Part shown: in pieces, positions 44,373 through 52,876 of the stretch
Layout: each line of letters begins with the position of its first letter
Numbering within the stretch: position 1 is the stretch's first letter
Translations under genes and position numbers: made by a program
Assembly: GCF_004122145.1 (NCBI RefSeq)
Contig: NZ_SBKQ01000010.1
Span: forward strand, 62,001-126,000
DNA: 64,000 nucleotides
Source: Flavobacterium piscinae
GTDB lineage: Bacteria > Bacteroidota > Bacteroidia > Flavobacteriales > Flavobacteriaceae
Direction: 5' to 3'
Notes under the pieces: model-generated
Databases searched by the model: none
Told to the model about the DNA's origin: nothing
Seen by the model: the letters and a program-made list of their open reading frames with translations, nothing else

Positions 44373-44864
44373 ATGCCAATTATAAACATAGTAATAGTAC
44401 CTGTTGGTCTCCGTGAACGAGGTAAATTATTAACTTCCTACCAAGGGTATAACCGAAAAATACTTAATTCTCCGGACGAATTAACCCATCAAAATGTTAA
44501 GTTTCATGAAAAATTAACTATCAATGGTGGAGAACAAGTGAACTTGTGCTTTGAATTTAAATTGTTAAATCGCACATTTTTAATGGCGTTAGATTTGGAA
44601 AAACTATATGAAGTGATTACAGATGGCGATGAAAAAATTTACATCAGGCTCACAGAATCTTGGTTTTATGTTATGAGTCGATTTGAAAAAGACAAAAGAA
44701 TTGTGTATAAAATCACTTTAACACTGAACTACGAATACACACCTGAAGCGGAATACCATGAACAATTTAAACTACAATACAGCATGGCTAAACACGACCA
44801 AGTAGAAAAAATGTTGGCTACAATGCGAACAGGTGTTGATCCTGATGAGATGGAATTGAATTAA
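44373..44864 (+). CDS. Unknown protein, second of five-gene operon
   Basis: 163 residues, soluble, beta-rich: INIVIVPVGLRERGKLLTSY at the N-terminus, then alternating strands, and an acidic end GVDPDEMELN. No family recognised. It is coupled to the preceding gene (3-base gap) and followed 22 bases later by the glycosylase-like gene, so the product likely belongs to the same pathway. Confidence 0.6.
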   Translation: MPIINIVIVPVGLRERGKLLTSYQGYNRKILNSPDELTHQNVKFHEKLTINGGEQVNLCFEFKLLNRTFLMALDLEKLYEVITDGDEKIYIRLTESWFYVMSRFEKDKRIVYKITLTLNYEYTPEAEYHEQFKLQYSMAKHDQVEKMLATMRTGVDPDEMELN

Positions 44865-44886
44865 GGAATATATAAATTTTATAGAT

Positions 44887-45924
44887 ATGTTATTGAGAAA
44901 AAAACGTTTACCAAACGAAACCGAAGCACAATTTAATGCTTTGAATCATCAACCGGAAAACAATGACCACATTGCCAATTACATTTTGGAACACAATGGT
45001 CAATTGCCTGCTCAACCCATGTTTGAGAAACATCCGTATAAATATACCGAATTCGAACTAGGATATGATAAGATGATTATAGGAACTTTTCCGCCAATCA
45101 GTTATATTTACGACAATACTATTTTAGTTGAAAATGGAATTAATCAACAAAAAAGACCTCTTGTTCCTTTTTTTCACGGAAATAGAGGTAGTATGTGGGA
45201 TGTTTTATTAATTGGAGACTGTTTTGATGAAATTCTCATGTTGGATAGAGATTTAAGACGAAAAGAATTAATCGATGAATTAATTTTTAGATTTATCAGA
45301 TATGATGACATTATTAAATTCACTAGAAGAGTAAAAGTTGGCAACAAATTCTCAGCAGAGGATAAAAACCTTTACAACATAATACCTAATATACATATGG
45401 TTAACGATGTTTTCAATAAGAAAGACTTACTCGCAATTTTATTTAATACTAGTACAACTTTTTCTAAAAATATTAAAATAAATAAAGATGGATTAATTGT
45501 AGTTGAAAAAGATTCTAATGTTAAATCTTTTGATTTATTTATAAGAACAATTCAAGAATTGGGTTATAAAGTTGAGTTTAGATTAGAAAATTCTGATTTT
45601 GAAGTATTATTAGATTGGATAGAAGTTAGTTATCAAAATAGAAATTTGATTCAATCTAATTTTAGTTACAAAATTATTTTTAAAATAAGAATTTCTAATT
45701 CTGATAAAATAGTAAATGAGTTTTATGCTATAACTCCATTTAGTCCAGCAGCAAGAGGAAGGGTTGAATTAAATCCAATAGTAAGTTTATGGTTAAATAA
45801 TAACTTACAAAAAAACAGATTTGATTTGTTAAAAAACATTTATCAGTCATTCTCATTATTTTCATTTGAAGAAGAGTATTCTGAATATAAGAATTTCTTA
45901 TTTAGTTTAAATCATTACCAATGA
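44887..45924 (+). CDS. Uracil-DNA-glycosylase-superfamily-like protein
   Basis: 345 residues. MIIGTFPPISY (about 63-73) and PFFHGNRGSMWDVL (about 94-107) match motif 1 and the following FYGNxxNxFW block of the UDG/MUG superfamily; near the C-terminus TPFSPAARGRVELNP recalls motif 2. The middle (about 150-270) is an AT-rich insert with no match. Base excision from DNA, perhaps of modified bases, is the inference. It overlaps the ADP-ribosylglycohydrolase gene by four bases. Confidence 0.6.
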   Translation: MLLRKKRLPNETEAQFNALNHQPENNDHIANYILEHNGQLPAQPMFEKHPYKYTEFELGYDKMIIGTFPPISYIYDNTILVENGINQQKRPLVPFFHGNRGSMWDVLLIGDCFDEILMLDRDLRRKELIDELIFRFIRYDDIIKFTRRVKVGNKFSAEDKNLYNIIPNIHMVNDVFNKKDLLAILFNTSTTFSKNIKINKDGLIVVEKDSNVKSFDLFIRTIQELGYKVEFRLENSDFEVLLDWIEVSYQNRNLIQSNFSYKIIFKIRISNSDKIVNEFYAITPFSPAARGRVELNPIVSLWLNNNLQKNRFDLLKNIYQSFSLFSFEEEYSEYKNFLFSLNHYQ

Positions 45925-46847
45925 AGCCACTCCAAACCATCCTCCTCGCAACAGCCACCGCAGACGCACTCGGTGTCCCGGTTGAATTCAAACCAAGAGC
46001 ATATTTAAAAGAAAATCCTGTAACCGATATGCAGGAATATGGTACACATTACCAACCCAAAGGCACGTGGTCTGACGATACCTCCTTGATGTTGTGTTTG
46101 GCAGAAAGTATCATCGAGGGTTTGGATGTAAATCATCTTGCTCAAAAATTCGTAGCTTGGAAAAATGATAATTTGTGGACACCGCACGGCTGGGTTTTTG
46201 ATATTGGCATCGGAACACGTATAGCTATCGAACGATTAGAAAAGGGCGAACTGCCGGAATTAGCCGGTGGCTTTGAAGAGATGGATAACGGCAACGGTTC
46301 GCTCATGCGAATTTTGCCTCTTGTGCTTTATACAAAAGATTTAGATAGAGATGAACGCTACTATTGGACCAAAAAAATATCTTCTCTCACACATGCACAC
46401 GTTCGTTCGGTCATGGCTTGTTTTTATTATTTGGAGTTTGCCAAAAAAATCCTTGATGGAAAAGAAAAATTTCAAGCGTATTCCGAACTTCAAATCGAAA
46501 TCTATAACTACTTTGAATACAGAAAAATAAATCCGTTGGAAATTCAAAAGTTCAGCAGATTACTAAAAGAGGACATTTCAAAAATCGAGGAAAACCAAAT
46601 TAAAAGTTCGGGCTATGTAATCGATACATTGGAAGCTTCAATTTGGTGCATATTAAAGACCAACAATTACAAAGATGCAGTACTAAAAGCTGTCAACTTA
46701 GGAAATGATACCGATACAACAGGAGCGGTTACAGGTGGTTTAGCTGGATTAATATACGGCTTGGAAAATATTCCAACTCAGTGGTTAGAAGTTATAGCAA
46801 GGAAAAAGGATATCATTAAATTGTGTAAAAGTGAGGAGGATAATTAA
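45921..46847 (+). CDS. ADP-ribosylglycohydrolase (DraG/ARH family)
   Basis: 308 residues, usual length. Metal-binding motifs WSDDTSLMLC (about 51-60) and GNDTDTTGAVTGGLAGLIYG (about 256-275) bracket the active site with two Mg2+ positions, and NGNGSLMRILP lies between. The enzyme removes ADP-ribose from proteins or DNA or cleaves ADP-ribose esters. Coupled by overlap with the glycosylase-like gene, it suggests reversal of a nucleobase or protein modification. Confidence 0.92.
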   Translation: MKPLQTILLATATADALGVPVEFKPRAYLKENPVTDMQEYGTHYQPKGTWSDDTSLMLCLAESIIEGLDVNHLAQKFVAWKNDNLWTPHGWVFDIGIGTRIAIERLEKGELPELAGGFEEMDNGNGSLMRILPLVLYTKDLDRDERYYWTKKISSLTHAHVRSVMACFYYLEFAKKILDGKEKFQAYSELQIEIYNYFEYRKINPLEIQKFSRLLKEDISKIEENQIKSSGYVIDTLEASIWCILKTNNYKDAVLKAVNLGNDTDTTGAVTGGLAGLIYGLENIPTQWLEVIARKKDIIKLCKSEEDN

Positions 46848-47370
46848 AATAGCTTGTTGGGTCGTAGTGATTTATTTTTTATCAAGTTTCAAAGATAGGA
46901 AGGCCATTATTTTTGAAAATGAAAAGATAATATTTTATCTAAAAGATAAAGGCATACAGGCTAAAATAAATTTATGTAGTGGTGAAGAAGGTGAAAAATT
47001 AAACTTCAGATATTTAGTTTATACAAAACCGAAAACGTTTATTGGAACGGAAAAATATACTACCAATAAAAAGCTGATGGACGTGTATAGCAGAAAATAT
47101 AAAATGGCAGCATGGGAGGAAAATAAAAACAAACAGGACATAGAAGCAACATTAGAAGATTTTAAAATTGTTCAGGAAATAAAAAACAACAAGATATATT
47201 TTTATTACTATAAAGCAACTTCTGGTCTGTACAAGGAAATTACAAAGACCGGTGTTTTAGATAAAAAAATGAATCCCTTTTGGCAGTATATTGGAGCGGA
47301 TAAATTTTTAATTGATATCTATATCAATGAAAAATTAGTACACTCTAAATATTTTGAACTCTTAAAATAA
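46831..47370 (+). CDS. Unknown protein with N-terminal signal/anchor, fifth gene of operon
   Basis: 179 residues from a GTG start preceded by AGTGAGGAGG-like purines; it overlaps the previous gene by 17 bases in another frame. A short hydrophobic segment (about 4-18) suggests export or anchoring; the rest is Lys- and Tyr-rich with a beta-strand look. No family recognised. As the only envelope-directed product it may not share the biochemical role of the others. Confidence 0.55.
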   Translation: MRRIIKIACWVVVIYFLSSFKDRKAIIFENEKIIFYLKDKGIQAKINLCSGEEGEKLNFRYLVYTKPKTFIGTEKYTTNKKLMDVYSRKYKMAAWEENKNKQDIEATLEDFKIVQEIKNNKIYFYYYKATSGLYKEITKTGVLDKKMNPFWQYIGADKFLIDIYINEKLVHSKYFELLK

Positions 47371-47507
47371 AAGAAACCTGGTGATAGGAGTAAGTAGTCT
47401 TATTTGTTGATAACCGATAATTTTGTTAATATTCTGTACTTAAAAAATCCATCAAAATTAAATTTAAAAGGTATTTTTGAAAATAAGTAAAAATTTAATT
47501 CGAGGTT

Positions 47508-47828
47508 ATGGAACACGAAATGATAGGCACTTGCAACACGTGCAGCTACTCCAAAAGATTCAAATTTGGAGGAGGTCGCCTAAAATTTCAAAATGTGTGT
47601 TTAGGTCCGGCGATTAATACTAAAACGGGGAAGATGGAAACCATCAACTACAAAATGTATGACCCGATGGTTTATAAAGTCTATACCGACATTGAACTTC
47701 AGTCCGAACATCCGGAATACCTTGATAAATTCAAATATGGCAATTTTATCATATATCCAACTGGTAATTTTTGTCCATCCTGCCATAACAAAACATTCGA
47801 TTTTTCTATAAAAGTAACGGTAGAATAA
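47508..47828 (+). CDS. Small zinc-ribbon-like protein
   Basis: 106 residues. CNTC (9-12) near the start and CPSC (about 88-91) near the end are placed like the two halves of a zinc ribbon, with one more Cys in FQNVCLG. Long charged middle. No family recognised. It has its own 137-base leader and is probably a single gene. Confidence 0.55.
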   Translation: MEHEMIGTCNTCSYSKRFKFGGGRLKFQNVCLGPAINTKTGKMETINYKMYDPMVYKVYTDIELQSEHPEYLDKFKYGNFIIYPTGNFCPSCHNKTFDFSIKVTVE

Positions 47829-48029
47829 AAAAAATATTCAAATGTTCAAATTTTACGGCTACAGTTAACTATAAAACGTAATTGAAATAAGTATTGTCTT
47901 TTGTTTACATTTGAAACGATTGAATCCAATAATTATTAAACCTACATAACTTTTTTGGAGAGATATGCTTTCTTTTGTAAATTACATGAACGAGTAAGTA
48001 GCTATTTAAAAAAAATATAACAAAAAACA

Positions 48030-48728
48030 ATGACGAAAAGTAATTTCATCAAATTTCTAAACGAACTAAAGTCGTCTTCTTTGATAACGCTCCCATTAGC
48101 ATTTATTTTCTACTTATCATTGAAAGAGGTATTTACAAGCATTTTGATATATATTGCAATAACACTTATTTTAGTAATTTGGTCTTATCTTGAAGAATAT
48201 TATGGATATAAAAGACATTGTAATATTGTTGAAAGTGATGCATTTAGAAAACTCATACAAAAAGGTTTTTCTATTGAAAGAGAAAATGATTTTGTTGGAA
48301 TAAATGGAGTTTACAAAAATTACCTATTTGACATTTATTATGACTGGCTAACTATAACGAATACGAGAAACAGTAAAGCTATTGTATTGAATATTTATTT
48401 TGATCCTCCAAAATTTGTCAACGGTGATACAAACCATAAACTTTTAGAAGATATTTCAAAACGAAATATTACCTCTACTTGGAGTTTTAAACCTTATAAT
48501 TTTCGATGGAGAGAAGGAAATTTGATGATGAATAATCCTGTTGGAATAAGAAATCCAAACTATGATTTTATTGTCAAGAGAATGGATATAGTAATAGACA
48601 TTTTAAAAAAAGAAAATTTACAACCTGTCGAAAAATCAATAGTCTTGAAAAGAAGAGAGATAATTAAACATGCATTAGTTCCTGAAATTGTGGTTTATTT
48701 CAATGAAACAGATATAAATAACGACTAG
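48030..48728 (+). CDS. Unknown protein with two N-terminal membrane helices
   Basis: 232 residues: helices at about 15-31 and 33-50, then a soluble C-terminal domain with no recognised motif (GVYKNYLFDIYYDW and STWSFKPYNFRWREGNLMMNN stand out, the latter at about 150-170). Very AT-rich, unlike the core genes. Single gene, followed by a copied terminator. Confidence 0.55.
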   Translation: MTKSNFIKFLNELKSSSLITLPLAFIFYLSLKEVFTSILIYIAITLILVIWSYLEEYYGYKRHCNIVESDAFRKLIQKGFSIERENDFVGINGVYKNYLFDIYYDWLTITNTRNSKAIVLNIYFDPPKFVNGDTNHKLLEDISKRNITSTWSFKPYNFRWREGNLMMNNPVGIRNPNYDFIVKRMDIVIDILKKENLQPVEKSIVLKRREIIKHALVPEIVVYFNETDINND

Positions 48729-48841
48729 AATTCTATACATTTCTAGCTTGTTCTCTTATAAAAATTCTTTCTCAAATAAAAGTAGGAACTTCATTTGCTT
48801 CGCAGAAAGCCATTATCCATGTAATGTAGAGCATAAAAAAA

Positions 48842-48897
48842 ACCAGTCTCGCGACTAGGTTTTCTTTATATTCGGTAAACCCCGATTACTATCGGGG
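48842..48897 (+). terminator. Repeated terminator, copy 1, plus second hairpin
   Basis: ACCAGTC-TCGC-GACTAGGT (48842-48860, one mismatch) then TTTTCTTT, and a second perfect hairpin CCCCGAT-tact-ATCGGGG (48880-48897). The stretch CTCGCGACTAGGTTTTC through ATTCGGTAAA (48848-48879) recurs almost unchanged at 49974-50005. The remaining bases of the 330-base gap 48729-49058 show nothing more. Confidence 0.75.
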
Positions 48898-49058
48898 CAA
48901 TCAAACCCGCAATTATATTTTATATTTCTCAACATTTGAAATAAAACAGTTTATTTTTTTACATATTGAATCATTGTAAATTGTGTAAATTTGATTCTTT
49001 AAAAAGTTATTAAATAAAAAAAATATTCTATAATTAACAAAATCTAACAAACAATTAT

Positions 49059-49886
49059 ATGAGTTTCTACGATGAAATAATTAAGTATTCGGTTAGCGGC
49101 TTTGAAAAAACTGGAAACACTTTAGTTTTAAATGGTACTCACAAACATGTTTTGAAAAATGCACAGGATAATTTTTTTGGTAGTCGTCGTCCAGATTTCA
49201 AATTTCATAGGTGGGCTGGTAGTTTAAAAAGTTCTCAAGCACTAGCTTTTAATATTTTTTCAGGAGTTGATCATGCTGAATTTGAATATGATATGTGGGC
49301 TCTTGATAAATTTTCAAATCATAAAGCATGTGTTGATGTAGCGATTGACGAAAATGAAATAGTCAAAATGTATGAAGTAAAAATGTTCGAAATTGTAAAT
49401 TCACGTGGAAAGAATAAGATTTTTAATAAACCGGATAATCAGAAATATTTTAATCTTGAAAATTATAAATGGAACAAGGAAATCGCAATCTCTTTCATAT
49501 CGTTTATAAAAGATGTCCAAATTCAGTTTCTGGATAAACCTATTTATGGCGAAGGAATTAAACAATTATGTTGCCATTTACTTGGAATAATTAATGAAAT
49601 GACGATTAAGGATGGTAAGTTGTTAGGAAAAAAAGTTGAACTATATAGTCTTTGTTTTGATTATCCATTTAGTAAACAATTTGAAATGGATTTGAAAAAT
49701 TATCAAGAAACGCTTTTCAAATTTTCATTGATAGTTGACGATTTTTTGGCTCAAATTAAAATGGACAAACAAATTAAGTATTATGGCTTCTTGTCTTTAG
49801 AAAAATATATAAATGAAAATATTACTTTAATAGGCTCAAAGAATTTTAATTACGTTAAAAATAGATATCTGTTTGAAAAATGTTAA
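49059..49886 (+). CDS. Unknown protein
   Basis: 275 residues, soluble, Lys/Phe-rich, no motif recognised. DNFFGSRRPDFKFHRWAG (about 37-54) and SGVDHAEFEYDMWALDKF (about 68-85) are the most distinctive parts, and the early DxE/ExK pattern (FEYDMWALDK, MYEVKMFEI) faintly recalls a nuclease core without proof. Single gene between two copies of the same terminator. Confidence 0.5.
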   Translation: MSFYDEIIKYSVSGFEKTGNTLVLNGTHKHVLKNAQDNFFGSRRPDFKFHRWAGSLKSSQALAFNIFSGVDHAEFEYDMWALDKFSNHKACVDVAIDENEIVKMYEVKMFEIVNSRGKNKIFNKPDNQKYFNLENYKWNKEIAISFISFIKDVQIQFLDKPIYGEGIKQLCCHLLGIINEMTIKDGKLLGKKVELYSLCFDYPFSKQFEMDLKNYQETLFKFSLIVDDFLAQIKMDKQIKYYGFLSLEKYINENITLIGSKNFNYVKNRYLFEKC

Positions 49887-49965
49887 TTTAAGAAAATATA
49901 ATTTTGCAACTTAGAACTTTCTCTATCTAACTTTCAAAATCATTTAAAGTAAAAACTACAAAAAA

Positions 49966-50005
49966 AACCTAGTCTCGCGACTAGGTTTTCTTTTTATTCG
50001 GTAAA
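49966..50005. terminator. Repeated terminator, copy 2
   Basis: AACCTAGTC (49966-49974) / GACTAGGTT (49979-49987), perfect, with A-run before and T-run after, so it can serve both the gene at 49059 and the convergent cassette ending at 50026. It shares about 30 bases with the copy at 48848. Confidence 0.8.
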
Positions 50006-50025
50006 GGTTACCAATCAAAACCGAA

Positions 50026-50211
50026 TTATTTTTCTTTAGATTTTGTTAAACATTTGAGCAACAAGGTTACAAAAAAACTAACAATTGCACCAATAATAGC
50101 TAAAATTATTGTTCGTAAAACATCAACTGAAGTAATATTTGGAACGATACTCAATAGGGTTCCGCCGGCAGTTCCGACTTTTAAAGACAATGTATTGTTA
50201 AAACTAGCCAT
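50026..50211 (-). CDS. Small membrane protein, holin-like, last gene of four-gene cassette
   Basis: 61 residues from the ATG at 50211, which overlaps the stop of the upstream gene by eight bases; a longer frame from 50271 would add 20 residues over that gene and is less likely. One strong membrane helix (about 32-52, TIILAIIGAIVSFFVTLLL) and a basic C-terminus KCLTKSKEK. Size and plan resemble holins, but no homology is claimed. Confidence 0.6.
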   Translation of the reverse strand: MASFNNTLSLKVGTAGGTLLSIVPNITSVDVLRTIILAIIGAIVSFFVTLLLKCLTKSKEK

Positions 50212-50464
50212 CAGGTTCGCCTCCTTTGGGCTGACCTTCATCATCAGCTTCTTTTTTGGCAGAATCCTCAACAGTTACTTGACTAACTGCTGACATGACT
50301 CCACCGGCAACTGCAATATAACCGGCTGCACTAACTACAGCTGCCGGTAAGGCAACCGGTGCAGCCATTACAGAACCACTAATGCCCAATAAAGTAAGGC
50401 CAATGGTACGCAAAATCTTGAAAAACTTAGGGGTGGGAGCTTTTGCTCGTTTAGCTATATTCAT
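50204..50464 (-). CDS. Small membrane protein with Gly/Ala helices
   Basis: 86 residues: basic N-terminus, two hydrophobic Ala/Gly-rich segments (about 18-35 and 36-60), and an acidic tail DEGQPKGGEPDG. The pattern suits a small pore or scaffold protein. It is coupled to the next gene by overlap and follows the DUF5675-like gene by 18 bases. Confidence 0.6.
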   Translation of the reverse strand: MNIAKRAKAPTPKFFKILRTIGLTLLGISGSVMAAPVALPAAVVSAAGYIAVAGGVMSAVSQVTVEDSAKKEADDEGQPKGGEPDG

Positions 50465-50482
50465 GACGCTAAGTATTAAAAC

Positions 50483-50890
50483 CTACTTCGTGTAGGTAGA
50501 TTGAACAATCAATAAAACGGACTCTTTATTTTCCAAAGCTTTGTAAACTTGATCTTTTAGTTTAGTAAATGCTTTTCGGGAGAACAGTCCTAAACCTGGA
50601 CCCGATAACTTTGTTACCGGTGCAATACAGCCGTTTAACTCTTTCAAAGCATTATTAGCCGGGTGGAACAAAATCAAACTTCGATTTTCAACGTCCAAAA
50701 TATGCAAATGCCATTTGAATTTCAAACTGTATCGTTTCTCAATAAAATATTCCCCCTCCGGAATACAGGAAACTCTTCTTTCATTGTTTCGCCATGGCAA
50801 TTCGATGGTGTTACAAATCAATCTTCCCTCACATTCGAGTTTTCCGTTTGTTCCTTCGGGGAAATAAGTTCTTGTTAGCACTAAAACCAT
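50483..50890 (-). CDS. DUF5675-like protein
   Basis: 135 residues. Strong resemblance to what I know as DUF5675: LTRTYFPEGTNGKL, CNTIELPWRNNERRVSCIPEGEY (here CNTIELPWRNNE and SCIPEGEYFI) and ILFHPANNALKELNGCIAP. The family is common in prophages and phage-like clusters and may act in lysis or cell-wall processing; activity is not established to my knowledge. It is 36 bases after the large gene of the cassette. Confidence 0.8.
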   Translation of the reverse strand: MVLVLTRTYFPEGTNGKLECEGRLICNTIELPWRNNERRVSCIPEGEYFIEKRYSLKFKWHLHILDVENRSLILFHPANNALKELNGCIAPVTKLSGPGLGLFSRKAFTKLKDQVYKALENKESVLLIVQSTYTK

Positions 50891-50926
50891 ACTTAAATTT
50901 TCTGATTTTTAAAGACTAACTTCAGA

Positions 50927-51682
50927 TTACAGTCCGCTTACTTGAACCAAAGAAAGAGGGTTAAACGCTCCATTTTTCAAAGGATACATTTGCCCATTCA
51001 CTTCTTGATAGAACTCTAACCCAAGAGCTAAAAACAACGGTTTTGTACTGTTAGGTGTAACAGTATTCACTTGGTTAATAGCAACTGTTGGAACGGCATT
51101 CCATGGCAAAATAGCCGTTTCAGAGTTTTGAACCACAAACGTTTCAGCTTCAAAATCAACTTCCGCTCCCGCAGAGATGATTTTAAAATGGGTCGTTCCG
51201 GTAGGTGCTGCAATCATATTTGCTGGTACAAACGCAGCCACATCAACAGTCAACTCTCCCGTAACGCGGTCAATGTTGGTTGTAAAGGGTGCATACAAAC
51301 TAGTACCAAGTTTCCCACGAATGTTAAACTCAAAACCGGTTAGCAATTCCGCTTCACCGTCAATCACATTCCGCAAACCTCTTTCATTCACAGCATCCGC
51401 CTGAATTACTTTAACCATCCGTTGCGTCAAACGACTCACCATTCTGGAATCAGCAGAATTCAAAAGCAAAGCTCTCAAAGAAGTTCTCAAAACCTTTCCG
51501 GCTGCTCCTGCTCTACCAAACTCCGCCCCATTCTCACGCGTTCTCTGAAACGCAGGATCACTCGCGATTCTACTAGCGTCAATTCCGCCTTTTTCTCTAG
51601 CTAAGTGCCCATCCTGGGTTTTGTAAAAGGTAATATCCCCGATAGTACCTTTCAATTTAATTATGCCTCTCTGTCTAGCCAT
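50927..51682 (-). CDS. Conserved Bacteroidota protein of phage-like cassette, unknown function
   Basis: 251 residues. The N-terminus MARQRGIIKLKGTIGDITFY and KGGIDASRIASDPAFQRTRE are highly conserved-looking; the N-terminal half is basic and helical, the C-terminal half beta-rich with a long strand pattern ending NPLSLVQVSG. I recognise it as a recurring flavobacterial protein of unknown role. GC content is higher than in the orphan genes to the left. It heads the four-gene minus-strand cassette; no capsid, tail or terminase gene is nearby. Confidence 0.7.
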   Translation of the reverse strand: MARQRGIIKLKGTIGDITFYKTQDGHLAREKGGIDASRIASDPAFQRTRENGAEFGRAGAAGKVLRTSLRALLLNSADSRMVSRLTQRMVKVIQADAVNERGLRNVIDGEAELLTGFEFNIRGKLGTSLYAPFTTNIDRVTGELTVDVAAFVPANMIAAPTGTTHFKIISAGAEVDFEAETFVVQNSETAILPWNAVPTVAINQVNTVTPNSTKPLFLALGLEFYQEVNGQMYPLKNGAFNPLSLVQVSGL

Positions 51683-51992
51683 AATTTCAAAAATTTTAAT
51701 TCATAAATCATTTTCACACTCCCTCAATCCACATTCGGTTGCAACCCTCTCGATTGATTTCGATGCAAATATTAAACTTAAATTAAAAGATTAGTTAACG
51801 GCTATATACCATATGACAATCAAAGGTATAAATGTCACATATCAACACAAATGACACGTAAAGCACTATCAAAATTGAAGTAAATTGCACCCATAAATGG
51901 AAACATATTTTTCAGTAACTTTAAATCTTGAAAAGTAAAAACAAGTCCAACCCAAAGACTACTCAAAGCCAAGTCATAACCAAGGATAATGT

Positions 51993-52196
51993 ATGAAAAC
52001 AGAACCAAAACGAATATGCATCTACCCAAAGGACATACAACGTATTACAGGTAAGTCCTACCGTCAAAGCATTAGATTGTTACAAAAGATTAGAAAAGAC
52101 CTTAATAAGCTTGAAAATGAGTTTGTGAGTATAGAAGAGTTCTGCCATTATACTAGCTTAAAATATGAACAAGTAGAGCCATTAATTATTGGATAA
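51993..52196 (+). CDS. Small HTH-like protein divergent from the cassette
   Basis: 67 residues. CIYPKDIQRITGKSYRQSIRLLQKIRKDL (as IYPKDIQRITGKSYRQSIRL, about 9-28) looks like a winged or excisionase-type helix-turn-helix; FVSIEEFCHYTSL follows. It is divergent from the cassette, a good position for its regulator. The 310-base gap before it holds TGTCAC and TGACAC elements near 51834 and 51852 and nothing else clear. Confidence 0.65.
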   Translation: MKTEPKRICIYPKDIQRITGKSYRQSIRLLQKIRKDLNKLENEFVSIEEFCHYTSLKYEQVEPLIIG

Positions 52197-52378
52197 TATT
52201 CATGTAAACAGTACTAAATATTGAACTGAATATTATGATATTCAATATACTTTGTTTAAATTTGTGTATCATTGAATTTGATACATTTGAAACCATATTA
52301 AGAGGTGTCAGTTGAGGTGTCACTAAAATTTTTAGTCCTTAAAAGTCTATATTTTATTGACCTTTTTACTAAAAATAC

Positions 52379-52434
52379 AAATCCCTCTTTCTCCGCAAAA
52401 GCCTTGTAATCAATTGATTTACAAGGCTTTTTTT
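52379..52434 (+). other. tRNA 3'-end scar (probable attachment site) with terminator
   Basis: AAATCCCTCTTTCTCCGC (52379-52396) equals the T-arm and acceptor 3' half of a bacterial tRNA-Ser, without any 5' part. Such pieces are left where a tyrosine integrase has recombined at a tRNA gene. A terminator follows: AAGCCTTGTAA (52399-52409 region) with TTACAAGGCTT and T-run to 52434. Upstream, two GAGGTGTCA direct repeats (about 52303 and 52314) may be the leftover leader of an integrase gene. I infer the right edge of a once mobile segment. Confidence 0.55.
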
Positions 52435-52605
52435 ATTATAATTACTTCAGAAGAATATCAATACCTTAGTTGGGTTTACTTATTTCCGAATTTTTTTTAT
52501 GAAAATGATATTCTATATTGCAAAAAAGTTAATCTTAACATTCTGTTAATTAACGCATTTCATCGAAAATAAAACATTTTGCTAGGTCACACTTTTGGTT
52601 TTGTT

Positions 52606-52684
52606 TACCTTTGAAACTAAGTTACCTTTATAGGGTTAAGAATAAATTTGGGAGGAAGCTCCTCTTTTTTGAGGAGCTTTTTTT
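52606..52684 (+). ncRNA. Candidate small RNA (about 67 nt)
   Basis: A perfect -7 element TACCTTTG (52606-52613) is followed by a short stretch with no ORF and a strong terminator, AAGCTCCTC (52656-52664) / GAGGAGCTT (52671-52679) plus T-run. The implied transcript runs from about 52618 to 52684. Confidence 0.4.
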
Positions 52685-52827
52685 AAGTATTCCAACTAAT
52701 ATTTATACATTTGCTCTTCCAAAAGTAAAAAATCCACAATTTTAAATTTATGCTAATGTTCCAAATTTTTTTTTTTTAGGACTACTATTTGTAAGTTATA
52801 ATTCCAAAAACCAAAAACCACTACACG

Positions 52828-52857
52828 AAAAAGACTTTTGATTTCAAAAGTCTTTTT
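52828..52857 (+). terminator. Strong terminator in gene-free region
   Basis: AAAAAGACTTTTG (52828-52840) / CAAAAGTCTTTTT (52845-52857), perfect. No gene ends here on either strand. A degraded -7-like TACTATTTG at 52783-52791 hints at another short transcript, but the spacing is one base off. Confidence 0.6.
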
Positions 52858-52876
52858 TATTGCTACAGTTCATTCC

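Noticed and set aside
50927..51682. Prophage
   Set aside because: No integrase, terminase, capsid or tail gene accompanies the cassette.
52379..52396. Complete tRNA-Ser gene
   Set aside because: Only the 3' half of the T arm and acceptor is present; no anticodon or D arm can be formed from the bases upstream.
52357..52572. 71-codon plus-strand reading frame
   Set aside because: It starts before the tRNA scar and crosses the strong terminator at 52399-52434.
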